A stretch of DNA of 64,000 nt, taken from the NCBI GenBank assembly GCA_012970285.1, contig JIBW01000002.1:1116001-1180000 (forward strand), read 5' to 3'. This document shows positions 26,026 to 34,384 of this stretch, in pieces; positions within the stretch are counted from its first letter, which is position 1, and each line of letters opens with the position of its first letter. The notes under the pieces are model-generated. The model saw only the letters and a list, made by a program, of their open reading frames with translations, had not been told where the DNA came from and made no database searches. The stretch is from Bacillaceae bacterium JMAK1 (GTDB taxonomy: Bacteria; Bacillota; Bacilli; Bacillales; Marinococcaceae). Both the position numbers and the translations under genes were made by a program.

Positions 26026-27009
26026 ATGAATTCTCTTAAAGGTGTCCACCATGTTACGGCAATAACGAGCAGTGCTGAGAAGAACTATGAGTTTTTTACG
26101 TATACACTTGGAATGCGACTCGTAAAGAAAACGGTCAACCAAGACGATATTCAAACGTATCATCTCTTCTTTGCTGACGATCGTGGTCAAGCAGGAACGG
26201 ATATGACATTCTTTGATTTCCCTGGAATTCCTAAAGGACAACACGGAAATGATGAGATTTACAAGACTTCCTTCCGCGTGCCAAGCGATGATGCTTTACT
26301 TTATTGGGAAAAACGTTTCGCTCGCTTAGGCGTTGAACATAAGGAAATTACACAGCAGTTCAGCAAACGTGTGCTTGATTTCACAGACTTTGACGGACAG
26401 ATGTATCAATTAATCTCCGATGAGAACAACGAAGGAGTCTTAAGTGGTACACCGTGGCAAGATGGTCCGATTCCATTAGAATATGCGATTACAGGCCTTG
26501 GACCAGTTCATATACGAACGTCTCAAAAAGAAGGTATGGGCGCATTTCTACAGCAAGTTCTTCAATTCAGTGAAGTGAAAGAAGAGTCGCCACACACACT
26601 ATTTGAAGTAGGTGAAGGTGGTAACGGGGCGCAAGTGATCGTCGAACATAACACTGTCTTACCTTCCGGAAGACAAGGATATGGTACTGTTCACCACGCT
26701 GCCTTTCGCGTAGAAGACCAATCGGTATTAAAAGAATGGATCGATCGTCTCAACAACCATAAAATTCCAAACTCAGGCTTTGTTGATCGTCACTTCTTCG
26801 CTTCCCTCTATGCTCGTGTCACGCAAGGCATTTTATTTGAATTTGCAACAGACGGTCCTGGATTTATGGGTGATGAGCCGTACGAAACACTCGGTGAAAA
26901 ACTGTCATTACCTCCTTTCTTAGAGCCGAAACGAGAAAGTATTGAACAGTCCGTACGCCACATTGATACGACTCGAAGCACGATCACGTTTGAAAAAGAA
27001 TACGAATAA
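26026..27009 (+). CDS. Ring-cleaving dioxygenase (VOC/glyoxalase superfamily, MhqO-like)
   Basis: 327 residues made of two vicinal-oxygen-chelate halves. Metal ligands are expected in LKGVHHVTAI (first half), GTVHHAAFRV (near 225) and ILFEFATDGPGF (near 275). Bacillus relatives (MhqA/MhqE/MhqO) degrade hydroquinones and quinones and are repressed by MarR-type regulators. The exact substrate is unknown. The SD AAAGGTGTG lies about 8 bases before the ATG. Its own promoter region carries a palindrome, and a strong terminator follows. It is not part of the usual B. subtilis order, so it may be an insertion. Confidence 0.88.
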   Translation: MNSLKGVHHVTAITSSAEKNYEFFTYTLGMRLVKKTVNQDDIQTYHLFFADDRGQAGTDMTFFDFPGIPKGQHGNDEIYKTSFRVPSDDALLYWEKRFARLGVEHKEITQQFSKRVLDFTDFDGQMYQLISDENNEGVLSGTPWQDGPIPLEYAITGLGPVHIRTSQKEGMGAFLQQVLQFSEVKEESPHTLFEVGEGGNGAQVIVEHNTVLPSGRQGYGTVHHAAFRVEDQSVLKEWIDRLNNHKIPNSGFVDRHFFASLYARVTQGILFEFATDGPGFMGDEPYETLGEKLSLPPFLEPKRESIEQSVRHIDTTRSTITFEKEYE

Positions 27010-27011
27010 CG

Positions 27012-27059
27012 AAAAACACCCCAGTTGTCTTTTTTAGACACAACTGGGGTGTTTTTTTA
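27012..27059. terminator. Bidirectional terminator
   Basis: AAAACACCCCAGTTGT and ACAACTGGGGTGTTTT form a 16-bp stem, with T-runs on both strands, between the convergent dioxygenase gene and yqfO. Confidence 0.92.
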
Positions 27060-28172
27060 TAGAAATGAAAATGGGTCCGTATTCAGTTTAGAATCAATCA
27101 CTTCGATCACTAGTCCACGCTTCTCTGCTTCGTTTTGAAGTACTTCTAGAAGCCCACGCTTCATTACTTCTTCAACGTGATGACCTGGGTCGACGAGTGC
27201 AAGCCCTTCAATCTGAGCATCTTGTGCGTTGTGAAACTTTAAATCTCCAGTCACGTAAACATCTGCACCTTTTTGTTTCGCGTTCTTCCAGTAGTTATTG
27301 CCATCGCCACCTAAAACAGCCACAGTTTCTACTGGTTGATTCAACTCTCCTACAAAACGAAGACCATCAATGCTAAACGTCTCTTTCATTTCTTCTAGAA
27401 ATCGTTTAAGCGTCGTTTTTTCACGTAGCTTTCCAATTCGACCTAAACCAAGAGTCTTGCCTGCAAGTGCCAGTGGATAAAGATCGTAGGCAACTTCCTC
27501 ATAAGGGTGAGCTTTATGAAGAGCTTGAATAACAGCTTGACGTAACGACTCAGGCAGAATCGTTTCAATGCGTTCTTCATCGACTTTCGTCTTTACACCT
27601 TGTTGTCCAATGTGTGGGTTTGTCTCATTCCCTGGTAAAAACGCGCCTGTACCCGCGGTAGAAAATGAACAATGTGAATAGTTACCGATATGACCAGCGC
27701 CAGCATCACCAATCGCATCTTTCACTTTCTCCGCATCTTCCCTTGGCACAAACCCAACAAGCTTGTACAGCTTTTCACTTTCCGTTGGTACGAGTACTTC
27801 TGTGTCTTCGATTCCTAACTTCTCTGCTAACCAATCGTTCACGCCACCTTCAGCGATATCAAGGTTCGTATGAGCTGAATAAACACTAATGTTATTCGTT
27901 AAACATTTGTGCACTATCTTTCCTTTAGGTGTGTTCACATCAATGGCTTGTAAAGGGACAAACAGGAGTGGGTGATGAGCGACAATCATGTTCACACCGT
28001 TTTCTACAGCCTCATCGACGACTTCCTCGGTCACATCAAGCGTGGTCATTACTCGTGTAACGACTGCATTAGCATCCCCAACTGTAAGTCCAATCGGATC
28101 TCCTTCCACCGCCAATGACTTTGGCGCAAAGCCTTCAACGATGTTAATGACCTCTTGCACTGTTGTTGACAT
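27057..28172 (-). CDS. yqfO: Nif3-like dinuclear metal-centre protein YqfO
   Basis: 371 residues of the Nif3/YbgI family, with a metal-binding hexameric fold interrupted by a YqfO-type insert. Metal ligands appear in IVAHHPLLF (about 65), SAHTNLD (about 100) and DPGHHVEEV (about 330); the insert (about 125-230) includes the HKAHPYEEVAYD segment. Annotated in some genomes as GTP cyclohydrolase 1 type 2 homolog, but its activity is not settled. AGGAGG lies 9 bases before the ATG at 28172. This start is inside the 3' end of trmK (29-base overlap), as expected for a coupled pair. Confidence 0.94.
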   Translation of the reverse strand: MSTTVQEVINIVEGFAPKSLAVEGDPIGLTVGDANAVVTRVMTTLDVTEEVVDEAVENGVNMIVAHHPLLFVPLQAIDVNTPKGKIVHKCLTNNISVYSAHTNLDIAEGGVNDWLAEKLGIEDTEVLVPTESEKLYKLVGFVPREDAEKVKDAIGDAGAGHIGNYSHCSFSTAGTGAFLPGNETNPHIGQQGVKTKVDEERIETILPESLRQAVIQALHKAHPYEEVAYDLYPLALAGKTLGLGRIGKLREKTTLKRFLEEMKETFSIDGLRFVGELNQPVETVAVLGGDGNNYWKNAKQKGADVYVTGDLKFHNAQDAQIEGLALVDPGHHVEEVMKRGLLEVLQNEAEKRGLVIEVIDSKLNTDPFSFL

Positions 28173-28893
28173 TCGGGATAACCTCCTCAATCTGATCGAT
28201 TTGCTTTTGAATTCTAACGTACGCTTCGTTGCTATTTAAATCTTGATGATTCGCAATGGCAATCTGCTCTTTAATTCGTTGTAAATGCGCGTATTCATTG
28301 TGCCATTTTTGCATAAAAGCATCCGACTGCTCTTTCATTAATAGCGGTCCGAAACGCATCGCTAATGATTTGTTACCATCATCATAAGGATCTGCGACAT
28401 CGTCACTCTTCACAGCAACGATCACTTCATAGAAGTGCTCTCCTTCTTGAATCATCGTTTCATTTTGAATCGTGAAACCATGATTACTTAACCATGATCG
28501 AACGAGCTCTGCTGCAACGTTCGCTTGTAAAATTAACGTCTTTGCATTAAACAAATGTTGTTTTCCTTTAGTTAAGATGTCACAAATCAGGCCGCCGCCC
28601 ATACCAGCGATCGTAATGACATCCACTTCATCACTTTCTTTAATCGTCGTTAAACCATTACCATGTCGCACTTCAATACGTTCTGTTAACTGATGATTGC
28701 TTACATTTCGAAGTGCATTTTGGAACGGTCCACCATTTACATCACTTGCCACTGCTTTTTTAATAAAGCCATCAAGAGCTAGTGCTACTGGCAGTTGTGC
28801 GTGATCAGTTCCAATATCTGCAACCGTCGCATTTCTCGGAGTGTTCAAGGCAATAAAACGTAAACGCTCAGATAACTGTTCCACGTGCATCAT
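28144..28893 (-). CDS. trmK: tRNA adenine(22)-N1 methyltransferase TrmK
   Basis: SAM-dependent enzyme that makes m1A22 in tRNA. About 249 residues: a Rossmann domain with VADIGTDHAQLPV (motif I), the catalytic-region motif TIAGMGGGLI, and QANVAAELVRSWL, followed by a helical C-terminal coiled coil (about 190-245). GAGGG lies about 8 bases before the paired ATGs at 28893/28890; the longer frame to 28932 is not needed. Order trmK-yqfO is the same in B. subtilis. Confidence 0.93.
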   Translation of the reverse strand: MMHVEQLSERLRFIALNTPRNATVADIGTDHAQLPVALALDGFIKKAVASDVNGGPFQNALRNVSNHQLTERIEVRHGNGLTTIKESDEVDVITIAGMGGGLICDILTKGKQHLFNAKTLILQANVAAELVRSWLSNHGFTIQNETMIQEGEHFYEVIVAVKSDDVADPYDDGNKSLAMRFGPLLMKEQSDAFMQKWHNEYAHLQRIKEQIAIANHQDLNSNEAYVRIQKQIDQIEEVIPNVNNSARGH

Positions 28894-28934
28894 GTTTGTA
28901 CCCTCTTTCCCTGACGAAAAAACGCCAATCATAG

Positions 28935-28963
28935 AAAAAGGAGCCTTACAGGGCTCCTTTTTT
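28935..28963 (-). terminator. Terminator of cccA
   Basis: Minus strand: GGAGCCC, 4-base loop, GGCTCC, then TTTTT; just downstream of the cccA stop. Confidence 0.85.
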
Positions 28964-28968
28964 CATTG

Positions 28969-29307
28969 TTATTGATTTGCAACGTACTCAGCTACAGCTT
29001 CAGCTTCTTCTCCACTTACTAAATCTGCAGGCATGATTCCTGGTCCTTCTTCAATCGCTTGAAGTACAGCTTCTGCGTCCATGCCAGCAATTGGTGGTGC
29101 AGAATCTCCAGCTCCATCTGCGCCATGACAACTTAGACAGTTATCTTCAAACAGTGAATCAGCCATCTCAACTGGATCGCCAGATCCTGAATCTCCATCT
29201 TCAGCATCATCGCCTCCAGCACCTAAACCGATGAAAGAAAACGTAATGATTAATAAGATACCTACGCCCGCAATAATTGCGAATGGTATTAATGGTTGTC
29301 CCTTCAC
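28969..29307 (-). CDS. cccA: Membrane-anchored cytochrome c (CccA, c550 type)
   Basis: Electron carrier on the outer face of the membrane. 112 residues: one membrane helix (FAIIAGVGILLIITFSFIGL), a very acidic linker (GGDDAEDGDSGSGD), then a small class-I cytochrome with heme site CLSCH (about 57-61) and axial Met in GPGIMPADL. The acidic linker is longer than I recall for B. subtilis, which would fit an alkaliphile. It starts at GTG 29307 with GAGGAGG about 8 bases upstream. Single gene with its own terminator. Confidence 0.94.
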   Translation of the reverse strand: MKGQPLIPFAIIAGVGILLIITFSFIGLGAGGDDAEDGDSGSGDPVEMADSLFEDNCLSCHGADGAGDSAPPIAGMDAEAVLQAIEEGPGIMPADLVSGEEAEAVAEYVANQ

Positions 29308-29473
29308 GAGCCTTCCTCCTCAAACATAGCTTTATGTATATACGTAGAAAAACGATTCGATTTTATTTTATACGAAAACTAGCTGAAAGAAAAGTCTTCA
29401 GCTGTTTGTTTTCGTAAATTGTCATTTTTACATTGACGCGCATTTGCATTTCGGTTGAAAGCTCGGTAATATG

Positions 29474-29508
29474 AAAAAAACGGGTTGCATGATAAGGAGT
29501 GCAACCCG
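29474..29508 (-). terminator. Terminator of the dnaG-sigA operon
   Basis: Minus strand CGGGTTGCA and TGCAACCCG form a 9-bp stem, followed by seven T, 13 bases after the sigA stop. Confidence 0.93.
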
Positions 29509-29521
29509 CATAACGAACTTT

Positions 29522-30634
29522 TTACTCCATAAAGTCTTTCAAACGCTTGCTACGACTTGGATGACGCAATTTACGTAATGCCTTCGCTTCAATTTGACGA
29601 ATTCGTTCACGAGTAACGCCGAACACTTTACCTACTTCTTCAAGTGTACGCGTACGACCGTCATCTAGACCGAAGCGTAGACGCAAGACGTTTTCTTCGC
29701 GGTCAGTAAGTGTATCTAGAACGTCTTCAAGTTGCTCTTTAAGAAGCTCATAAGCTGCCGCATCCGATGGTGCTAGCGCTTCTTGGTCTTCAATAAAGTC
29801 GCCAAGATGAGAATCATCTTCTTCACCAATTGGTGTTTCTAATGACACTGGCTCTTGTGCAATCTTTAAGATCTCACGAACTTTGTCTGGTGTAAGATCC
29901 ATCTCCTCAGATACTTCTTCTGGAGTTGGTTCACGTCCAAGGTCTTGCAACAATTGACGTTGCACACGGATGAGCTTGTTAATCGTTTCAACCATATGCA
30001 CAGGGATTCTGATCGTTCGCGCCTGATCGGCAATGGCACGCGTAATCGCTTGACGAATCCACCAAGTTGCATACGTACTGAACTTAAACCCTTTATTATA
30101 GTCAAACTTCTCTACCGCTTTAATGAGACCCATATTACCTTCTTGAATGAGGTCAAGGAATAACATTCCCCGGCCTACATAACGTTTGGCAATGGAAACG
30201 ACGAGTCGCAAGTTCGCTTCTGCAAGACGACGCTTTGCTTCTTCATCATCTTCTTCAATCCGTTTGGCAAGATTAACTTCTTCCTCTGCAGAAAGCAATG
30301 GTACACGTCCGATTTCTTTAAGATACATACGAACAGGGTCGTTAATCTTAATACCAGGTGGTACACTTAAATCATTAAGATCAAGATCTGTCTCTTTTGC
30401 CACTTGATCCATACTAGGGACTTCTTCGCCTTCGTTGAGCAAATCGACACCTTGCTCACCAAGATACTCAAAAAATTCATCCATTTGGTCTGAGTCTTGA
30501 TCGTACGGTGCTAATTTCTCGGTAACCTCGGTGTAGGATAGTACACCACGTTTCTTTCCAATTTCAACGAGCTGCTCTTTGACTTGATCGATCGACAATT
30601 CACCTTCAGCTAAGCGAGATGGTTTCTCTGCCAT
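29522..30634 (-). CDS. sigA: RNA polymerase primary sigma factor SigA
   Basis: Housekeeping sigma factor that directs RNA polymerase to -35/-10 promoters. 370 residues, near the Bacillus length. Region 1.1 is at the N-terminus. Region 1.2 reads [21 protein letters not shown], region 2 includes [21 protein letters not shown] and [13 protein letters not shown], and region 4 ends with the [26 protein letters not shown]. Cotranscribed with dnaG (56-base gap), as in the macromolecular-synthesis operon, and followed by a strong terminator. Confidence 0.98.
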   Translation of the reverse strand: MAEKPSRLAEGELSIDQVKEQLVEIGKKRGVLSYTEVTEKLAPYDQDSDQMDEFFEYLGEQGVDLLNEGEEVPSMDQVAKETDLDLNDLSVPPGIKINDPVRMYLKEIGRVPLLSAEEEVNLAKRIEEDDEEAKRRLAEANLRLVVSIAKRYVGRGMLFLDLIQEGNMGLIKAVEKFDYNKGFKFSTYATWWIRQAITRAIADQARTIRIPVHMVETINKLIRVQRQLLQDLGREPTPEEVSEEMDLTPDKVREILKIAQEPVSLETPIGEEDDSHLGDFIEDQEALAPSDAAAYELLKEQLEDVLDTLTDREENVLRLRFGLDDGRTRTLEEVGKVFGVTRERIRQIEAKALRKLRHPSRSKRLKDFME

Positions 30635-30690
30635 TCGATCTCCCTCCTTCCAATTCCAAACGAAAACACTTTACAAAAATGCGTGTATAT

Positions 30691-32547
30691 TTAGCGTACT
30701 CTCGTACGCTTAAATGGGAGTTTGCTCCCGAATTTCTTCTTAAGAGCAATCAATTGATTCCCAATTTGTACCGCGGCTTCTATATCTTTTCGTTGTTCAG
30801 CATTCTTAAGTTCTTGTTCTTTTCCTTCTATTTCTACCCAAGTTGGATAGTTCTTAACCAAGTTGATATAATCTTCAAAGGCTTCTTTGGTCATTTCAAC
30901 ACTTGGCTCAAAAATAATTTCTGTTGCAATTCTTGCCAAGTCAGGGTCTTTTACATACATAACAAACTCATTGCCACCTTCTTGACGACCTTCTGCATAA
31001 TAGGCATACAGATAAGCCGCGATGGCTGCGTACTGATCAACATTGAAGTTACCACCGATTGCTTCTTCAACCGCTTGCGCCCATTCCTCTTCTTCAATCA
31101 TCGCTTTTAGTAATATGCGTTCTGCGTTATGAAACGCAGGCATTAACCCGGTTTCGGGCTTAGGCTTCGATTTCGTCTGAGTAGGTCGTTGTTCGGTTGA
31201 TGCAGATCGATTCTGATGACTGCTTCGTTCTTGAACATGCTGTTTCCTCGAAAGATCATTTAATTCTGTGTGCAACGCCTCCATCGAAAGGTTAAATTCA
31301 AAAGAAAGCTCCTTTAAATAATATTCTCGATCAATGGCACTTTCGATGTCCAAAAGAATCTCTAATACCTGTTCGATATATAAGCGTTGTTCTCCTTCTC
31401 GCTGTAAGTTTTTCTCGCGCCTTAGCGATTGGATTTTAAACGAAGTTACCGATTGAGAACGTTCGTAGACGAGTGTTCGAAATGCTTCATGACCTTGTGT
31501 CTGAATATAGTCATCAGGATCGCTACCATCTGGTACCGGACAAATTAAAACGTTGCATCCGACACTTTGAAGGCTGTGCGCGTTTTTGAAAGCAGCTTCA
31601 CGACCGGCATGATCACCGTCATAACAGAGAATGACATTCTCTGTTAATTTGCGTATCAGTTTCGCTTGTCGAGTCGTAAGTGACGTTCCAAGCGCTGCCA
31701 TTCCGTGATCAACACCTGCCATCCAGGCAGAAATCACGTCCATGCAACCTTCAAACAGAACGAGTTGATCTCTCTTACGTACCGTTTGTTTTGCCAAATG
31801 AAACCCATATAAGATTTCATTTTTCTTGAACAGTTCGGTTTCAGGGCTATTTAAATACTTTGGCTTCGATTCTTTATGAAGCGCCCGCCCGTTAAAACCA
31901 ATTACCCGACCTTGAAGGTCGTGTAAAGGAAACATCACTCGGTTGTGAAAACGATCATAGGCTTTGCGCCCGTCTTCAGGAAACTGTAGAAGTCCACCAG
32001 ATTCTAATGATTTAACATCAAACTCACGCTTTTCAAGTAACGTGGTGAGTGATGAACGTTCGTTTGGCGCGTAGCCAATTTGGAAATGAAGTAACGCTTG
32101 TTCAGTAAGACCACGGTTCTCCATATATTGAAAAGCATTGCGACCTTGTTCTGTATTCATAAACAGATGATGATAAAACCGTGCAGCTAACTCATGAGCG
32201 CGTCTAAGTGGATCGTGGACGTCTGTACTTGCTTCATCTGTAGCCACTTCGGATACATCAACATTTGTCATTTCGGCTAGGCGAATGATGGCATCACGAA
32301 AAGACAGCTTTTCATAATCTGTCATGAATGAAATGACATTCCCAGCCGCCCCACAACCAAAACAATAATACAGCTGTCGATCTTTTGATACTGAAAAAGA
32401 AGGTGTGTTCTCACCATGGAAAGGACATAATCCGACGTAACGCCCTTGCCCTTGCTTCTTCAGCTGAACGACTTCACCAATTACATCGACGATCTCCGCC
32501 CGTTCACGAACTTCTTGAATGAGCGTTTCCGGTATTGGATGAGACAA
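30691..32547 (-). CDS. dnaG: DNA primase
   Basis: Makes RNA primers at the replication fork. 618 residues: CHC2 zinc domain (CPFHGENTPSF and CFGCGAAGN, about 40-65), catalytic and TOPRIM core (VLFEGCMDVISAW, near 266; LCYDGDHAGREAA, near 308), and a C-terminal helicase-interaction domain (from about 450). The start is TTG at 32547; GGTGGTGATC, close to the full anti-SD complement, lies 5 bases upstream, and no ATG fits the conserved N-terminus. The transcript has a long leader containing a terminator-like hairpin. Confidence 0.96.
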   Translation of the reverse strand: MSHPIPETLIQEVRERAEIVDVIGEVVQLKKQGQGRYVGLCPFHGENTPSFSVSKDRQLYYCFGCGAAGNVISFMTDYEKLSFRDAIIRLAEMTNVDVSEVATDEASTDVHDPLRRAHELAARFYHHLFMNTEQGRNAFQYMENRGLTEQALLHFQIGYAPNERSSLTTLLEKREFDVKSLESGGLLQFPEDGRKAYDRFHNRVMFPLHDLQGRVIGFNGRALHKESKPKYLNSPETELFKKNEILYGFHLAKQTVRKRDQLVLFEGCMDVISAWMAGVDHGMAALGTSLTTRQAKLIRKLTENVILCYDGDHAGREAAFKNAHSLQSVGCNVLICPVPDGSDPDDYIQTQGHEAFRTLVYERSQSVTSFKIQSLRREKNLQREGEQRLYIEQVLEILLDIESAIDREYYLKELSFEFNLSMEALHTELNDLSRKQHVQERSSHQNRSASTEQRPTQTKSKPKPETGLMPAFHNAERILLKAMIEEEEWAQAVEEAIGGNFNVDQYAAIAAYLYAYYAEGRQEGGNEFVMYVKDPDLARIATEIIFEPSVEMTKEAFEDYINLVKNYPTWVEIEGKEQELKNAEQRKDIEAAVQIGNQLIALKKKFGSKLPFKRTRVR

Positions 32548-32720
32548 TCAACGATCACCACCACATCGTTCGATTTTATTGTTTGGCACATAAAAAAATG
32601 AATAAAGTTTGCAAATAAGTTTTGACAATAATGGCTACGGTGAACAATCGCTAACTCGTATTCTTTACCCAAACTTGCCTACATTGCAAACCATTTCTAC
32701 AAAAACTGCAAAATACCTCT

Positions 32721-32756
32721 ATAAAAAACGTCTATACGTTTAAACATACTAGACGT
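32721..32756 (-). terminator. Terminator-like hairpin in the dnaG leader
   Basis: Minus-strand ACGTCTA and TAGACGT form a 7-bp stem around a 15-base loop, followed by TTTTTT. It lies between a likely promoter (32776-32804) and dnaG, about 45 bases after the expected start of transcription, and could act as an attenuator or end a short RNA. Confidence 0.5.
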
Positions 32757-32775
32757 CTCTTCTACGCATTACACT

Positions 32776-32804
32776 ATTATAATTGATATTTATTTCGTTG
32801 ACTA
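32776..32804 (-). promoter_or_regulatory. Candidate SigA promoter upstream of dnaG-sigA
   Basis: Minus-strand TAGTCA, 17-bp spacer, TATAAT. It lies about 230 bases before the dnaG start. The remaining intergenic sequence (32548-32720) is AT-rich with no supported gene. Confidence 0.55.
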
Positions 32805-32843
32805 TACTTGTCATTAAAAAAGATCGAATTTCGTCGATTTCAA

Positions 32844-32882
32844 GCGAAAAGATGCGGAAAGTAAAGGCTGCGATTCCGCATC
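32844..32882 (-). terminator. Terminator of ccpN-ppsR
   Basis: Minus-strand GATGCGGAA and TTCCGCATC form a 9-bp stem with a 14-base loop, followed by TTTTCGC. Confidence 0.75.
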
Positions 32883-32891
32883 GATATCGTT

Positions 32892-33704
32892 TTATGCTTT
32901 AAAGTAACTCGATATAATATTAGCAGTTTCTTCCACCGCTTTGTTAGACACATCAATGACACGGCATCCGATGCGTTCCATAATCGCTTCTGAATACTCC
33001 AATTCACTCTTAATGCGTTCTAAACTTGCATAATTTGCTTCGGCCTTTAAACCGAGGGACTTTAGACGCTCTGAGCGAATTTCGATTAATTTTTCCGGTG
33101 AAATCTTCAAGCCGATACATTTTTCAGGTGAGATCTTAAACAGCTCTTCAGGTGGATCGAGTTCTGGCACGATCGGCACGTTTGCCACTTTTAATCGTTT
33201 GTGTGCAAGGTATTGTGACAACGGTGTTTTAGAAGTTCTTGAAACTCCAACTAAGACGATATCAGCATGCAATACCCCACGTGGATCACGACCGTCGTCA
33301 TATTTAACCGCAAACTCGATTGCCTCGACCTTTTGAAAATAATCTTCATCTAAACGATAGACGAGACCAGGCTCATACTTTGGCTGCAACTGGAGTAACG
33401 TCGTTAATTTATCAAGGATCGGACCAAGTAGATCAACCGCCTCTACTTTCTCACGTTCCGCAGACATTTGCATGTACGCTTTAATTTCAGGAACGACGAG
33501 CGTATAGGCAATCATCGCACCAACATCTTTAGCAAGTGAAATTACTTCATTAATCGTTGCCTCATCTTCAACATATGGAATTCTACGAACTTCAATTGAT
33601 GTTTCTCCGAATTGACTAGCAGCCGCTCGTATGACTAATTCCGCAGTCTCTCCTACAGAATCTGAGACAACATAAACAATTGGGTGTGCCTGAAATTTAG
33701 TCAT
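32892..33704 (-). CDS. ppsR: Pyruvate, phosphate dikinase / PEP synthase regulatory protein
   Basis: Bifunctional ADP-dependent kinase and Pi-dependent pyrophosphorylase (DUF299) that switches PPDK or PEP synthase off and on. 270 residues. The nucleotide-binding loop is [15 protein letters not shown] (about 153-167). The N-terminus [14 protein letters not shown] is the family signature. In B. subtilis the homolog YqfL is a cofactor that modulates CcpN activity, which matches the linkage here: the start overlaps the end of ccpN by 8 bases. The SD AGGAGGAG lies 5 bases before the ATG. Confidence 0.95.
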   Translation of the reverse strand: MTKFQAHPIVYVVSDSVGETAELVIRAAASQFGETSIEVRRIPYVEDEATINEVISLAKDVGAMIAYTLVVPEIKAYMQMSAEREKVEAVDLLGPILDKLTTLLQLQPKYEPGLVYRLDEDYFQKVEAIEFAVKYDDGRDPRGVLHADIVLVGVSRTSKTPLSQYLAHKRLKVANVPIVPELDPPEELFKISPEKCIGLKISPEKLIEIRSERLKSLGLKAEANYASLERIKSELEYSEAIMERIGCRVIDVSNKAVEETANIISSYFKA

Positions 33705-34344
33705 ATTTCTCCTCCTTTAGCGGCAGATCTCGATTCATTAGATCCACGAGGAGCTTGGTCGTCGTTGTTTTTGTGATACGACCAATAACTTCAAACTCCC
33801 TAGGACTTTTACGATTAACGACAGGCAATGCATCGATTTGTTTTTCAATGAGTCGTTTACATACTTCAATCATTAGATCTTCTTTATAGCAGACGGTAAT
33901 ATTAGGCATTCTCGTCATAATAATGCTAACTGGCATCGATTCTAACTCTTGATTCCCAAGGCTTGCTCGAAGCAAGTCTTTTCTTGAAAGCACACCTGCA
34001 AGGTTTGAATTCGCATCTAATACAAAAATCGTTCCTACATCTTCAAGAAACATCGTGCTAATCGCATCATAAACTGAATCTGATTCCTTAACGACGACTG
34101 GAATAGATTGATAATCCTTCACACGAATATTTTTGAGTTGCTCTAAAGGGATTTCCGCACCAGCTTTACCTGTGTAGTAATAACCGACACGAGGTCTTGC
34201 CCCAAGAAAACCGACCATCGTTAAAATGGCCAAGTCTGGACGTAACGTTGCACGAGTAAGCGACAATTTTTCAGCGATTTTCTCACCAGTAATCGGACCT
34301 TCTTGCTTTACAATCTCTAGTATTTTTTCTTGTCGACTCGTCAA
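33697..34344 (-). CDS. ccpN: Transcriptional repressor CcpN (gluconeogenesis control)
   Basis: Represses gluconeogenic genes (gapB, pckA) in glucose-grown Bacillus. 215 residues: N-terminal HTH ([21 protein letters not shown]) and two CBS domains (about 70-130 and 135-205) that bind adenine nucleotides. Motif [14 protein letters not shown] is typical. The start is uncertain: TTG at 34344 is the only standard codon before a stop, but AGGCGG is about 15 bases away. An in-frame ATC six bases upstream has ideal spacing and restores the IEL N-terminus of relatives. Followed by ppsR. Confidence 0.92.
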   Translation of the reverse strand: MTSRQEKILEIVKQEGPITGEKIAEKLSLTRATLRPDLAILTMVGFLGARPRVGYYYTGKAGAEIPLEQLKNIRVKDYQSIPVVVKESDSVYDAISTMFLEDVGTIFVLDANSNLAGVLSRKDLLRASLGNQELESMPVSIIMTRMPNITVCYKEDLMIEVCKRLIEKQIDALPVVNRKSPREFEVIGRITKTTTTKLLVDLMNRDLPLKEEKYD

Positions 34345-34384
34345 TTCGATGGCTCATCACCGCCTTTACCGCTTAGTATGTTCG

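Noticed and set aside
30619-31110. 163-codon plus-strand ORF
   Set aside because: Opposite to the 3' end of dnaG, which is certain.
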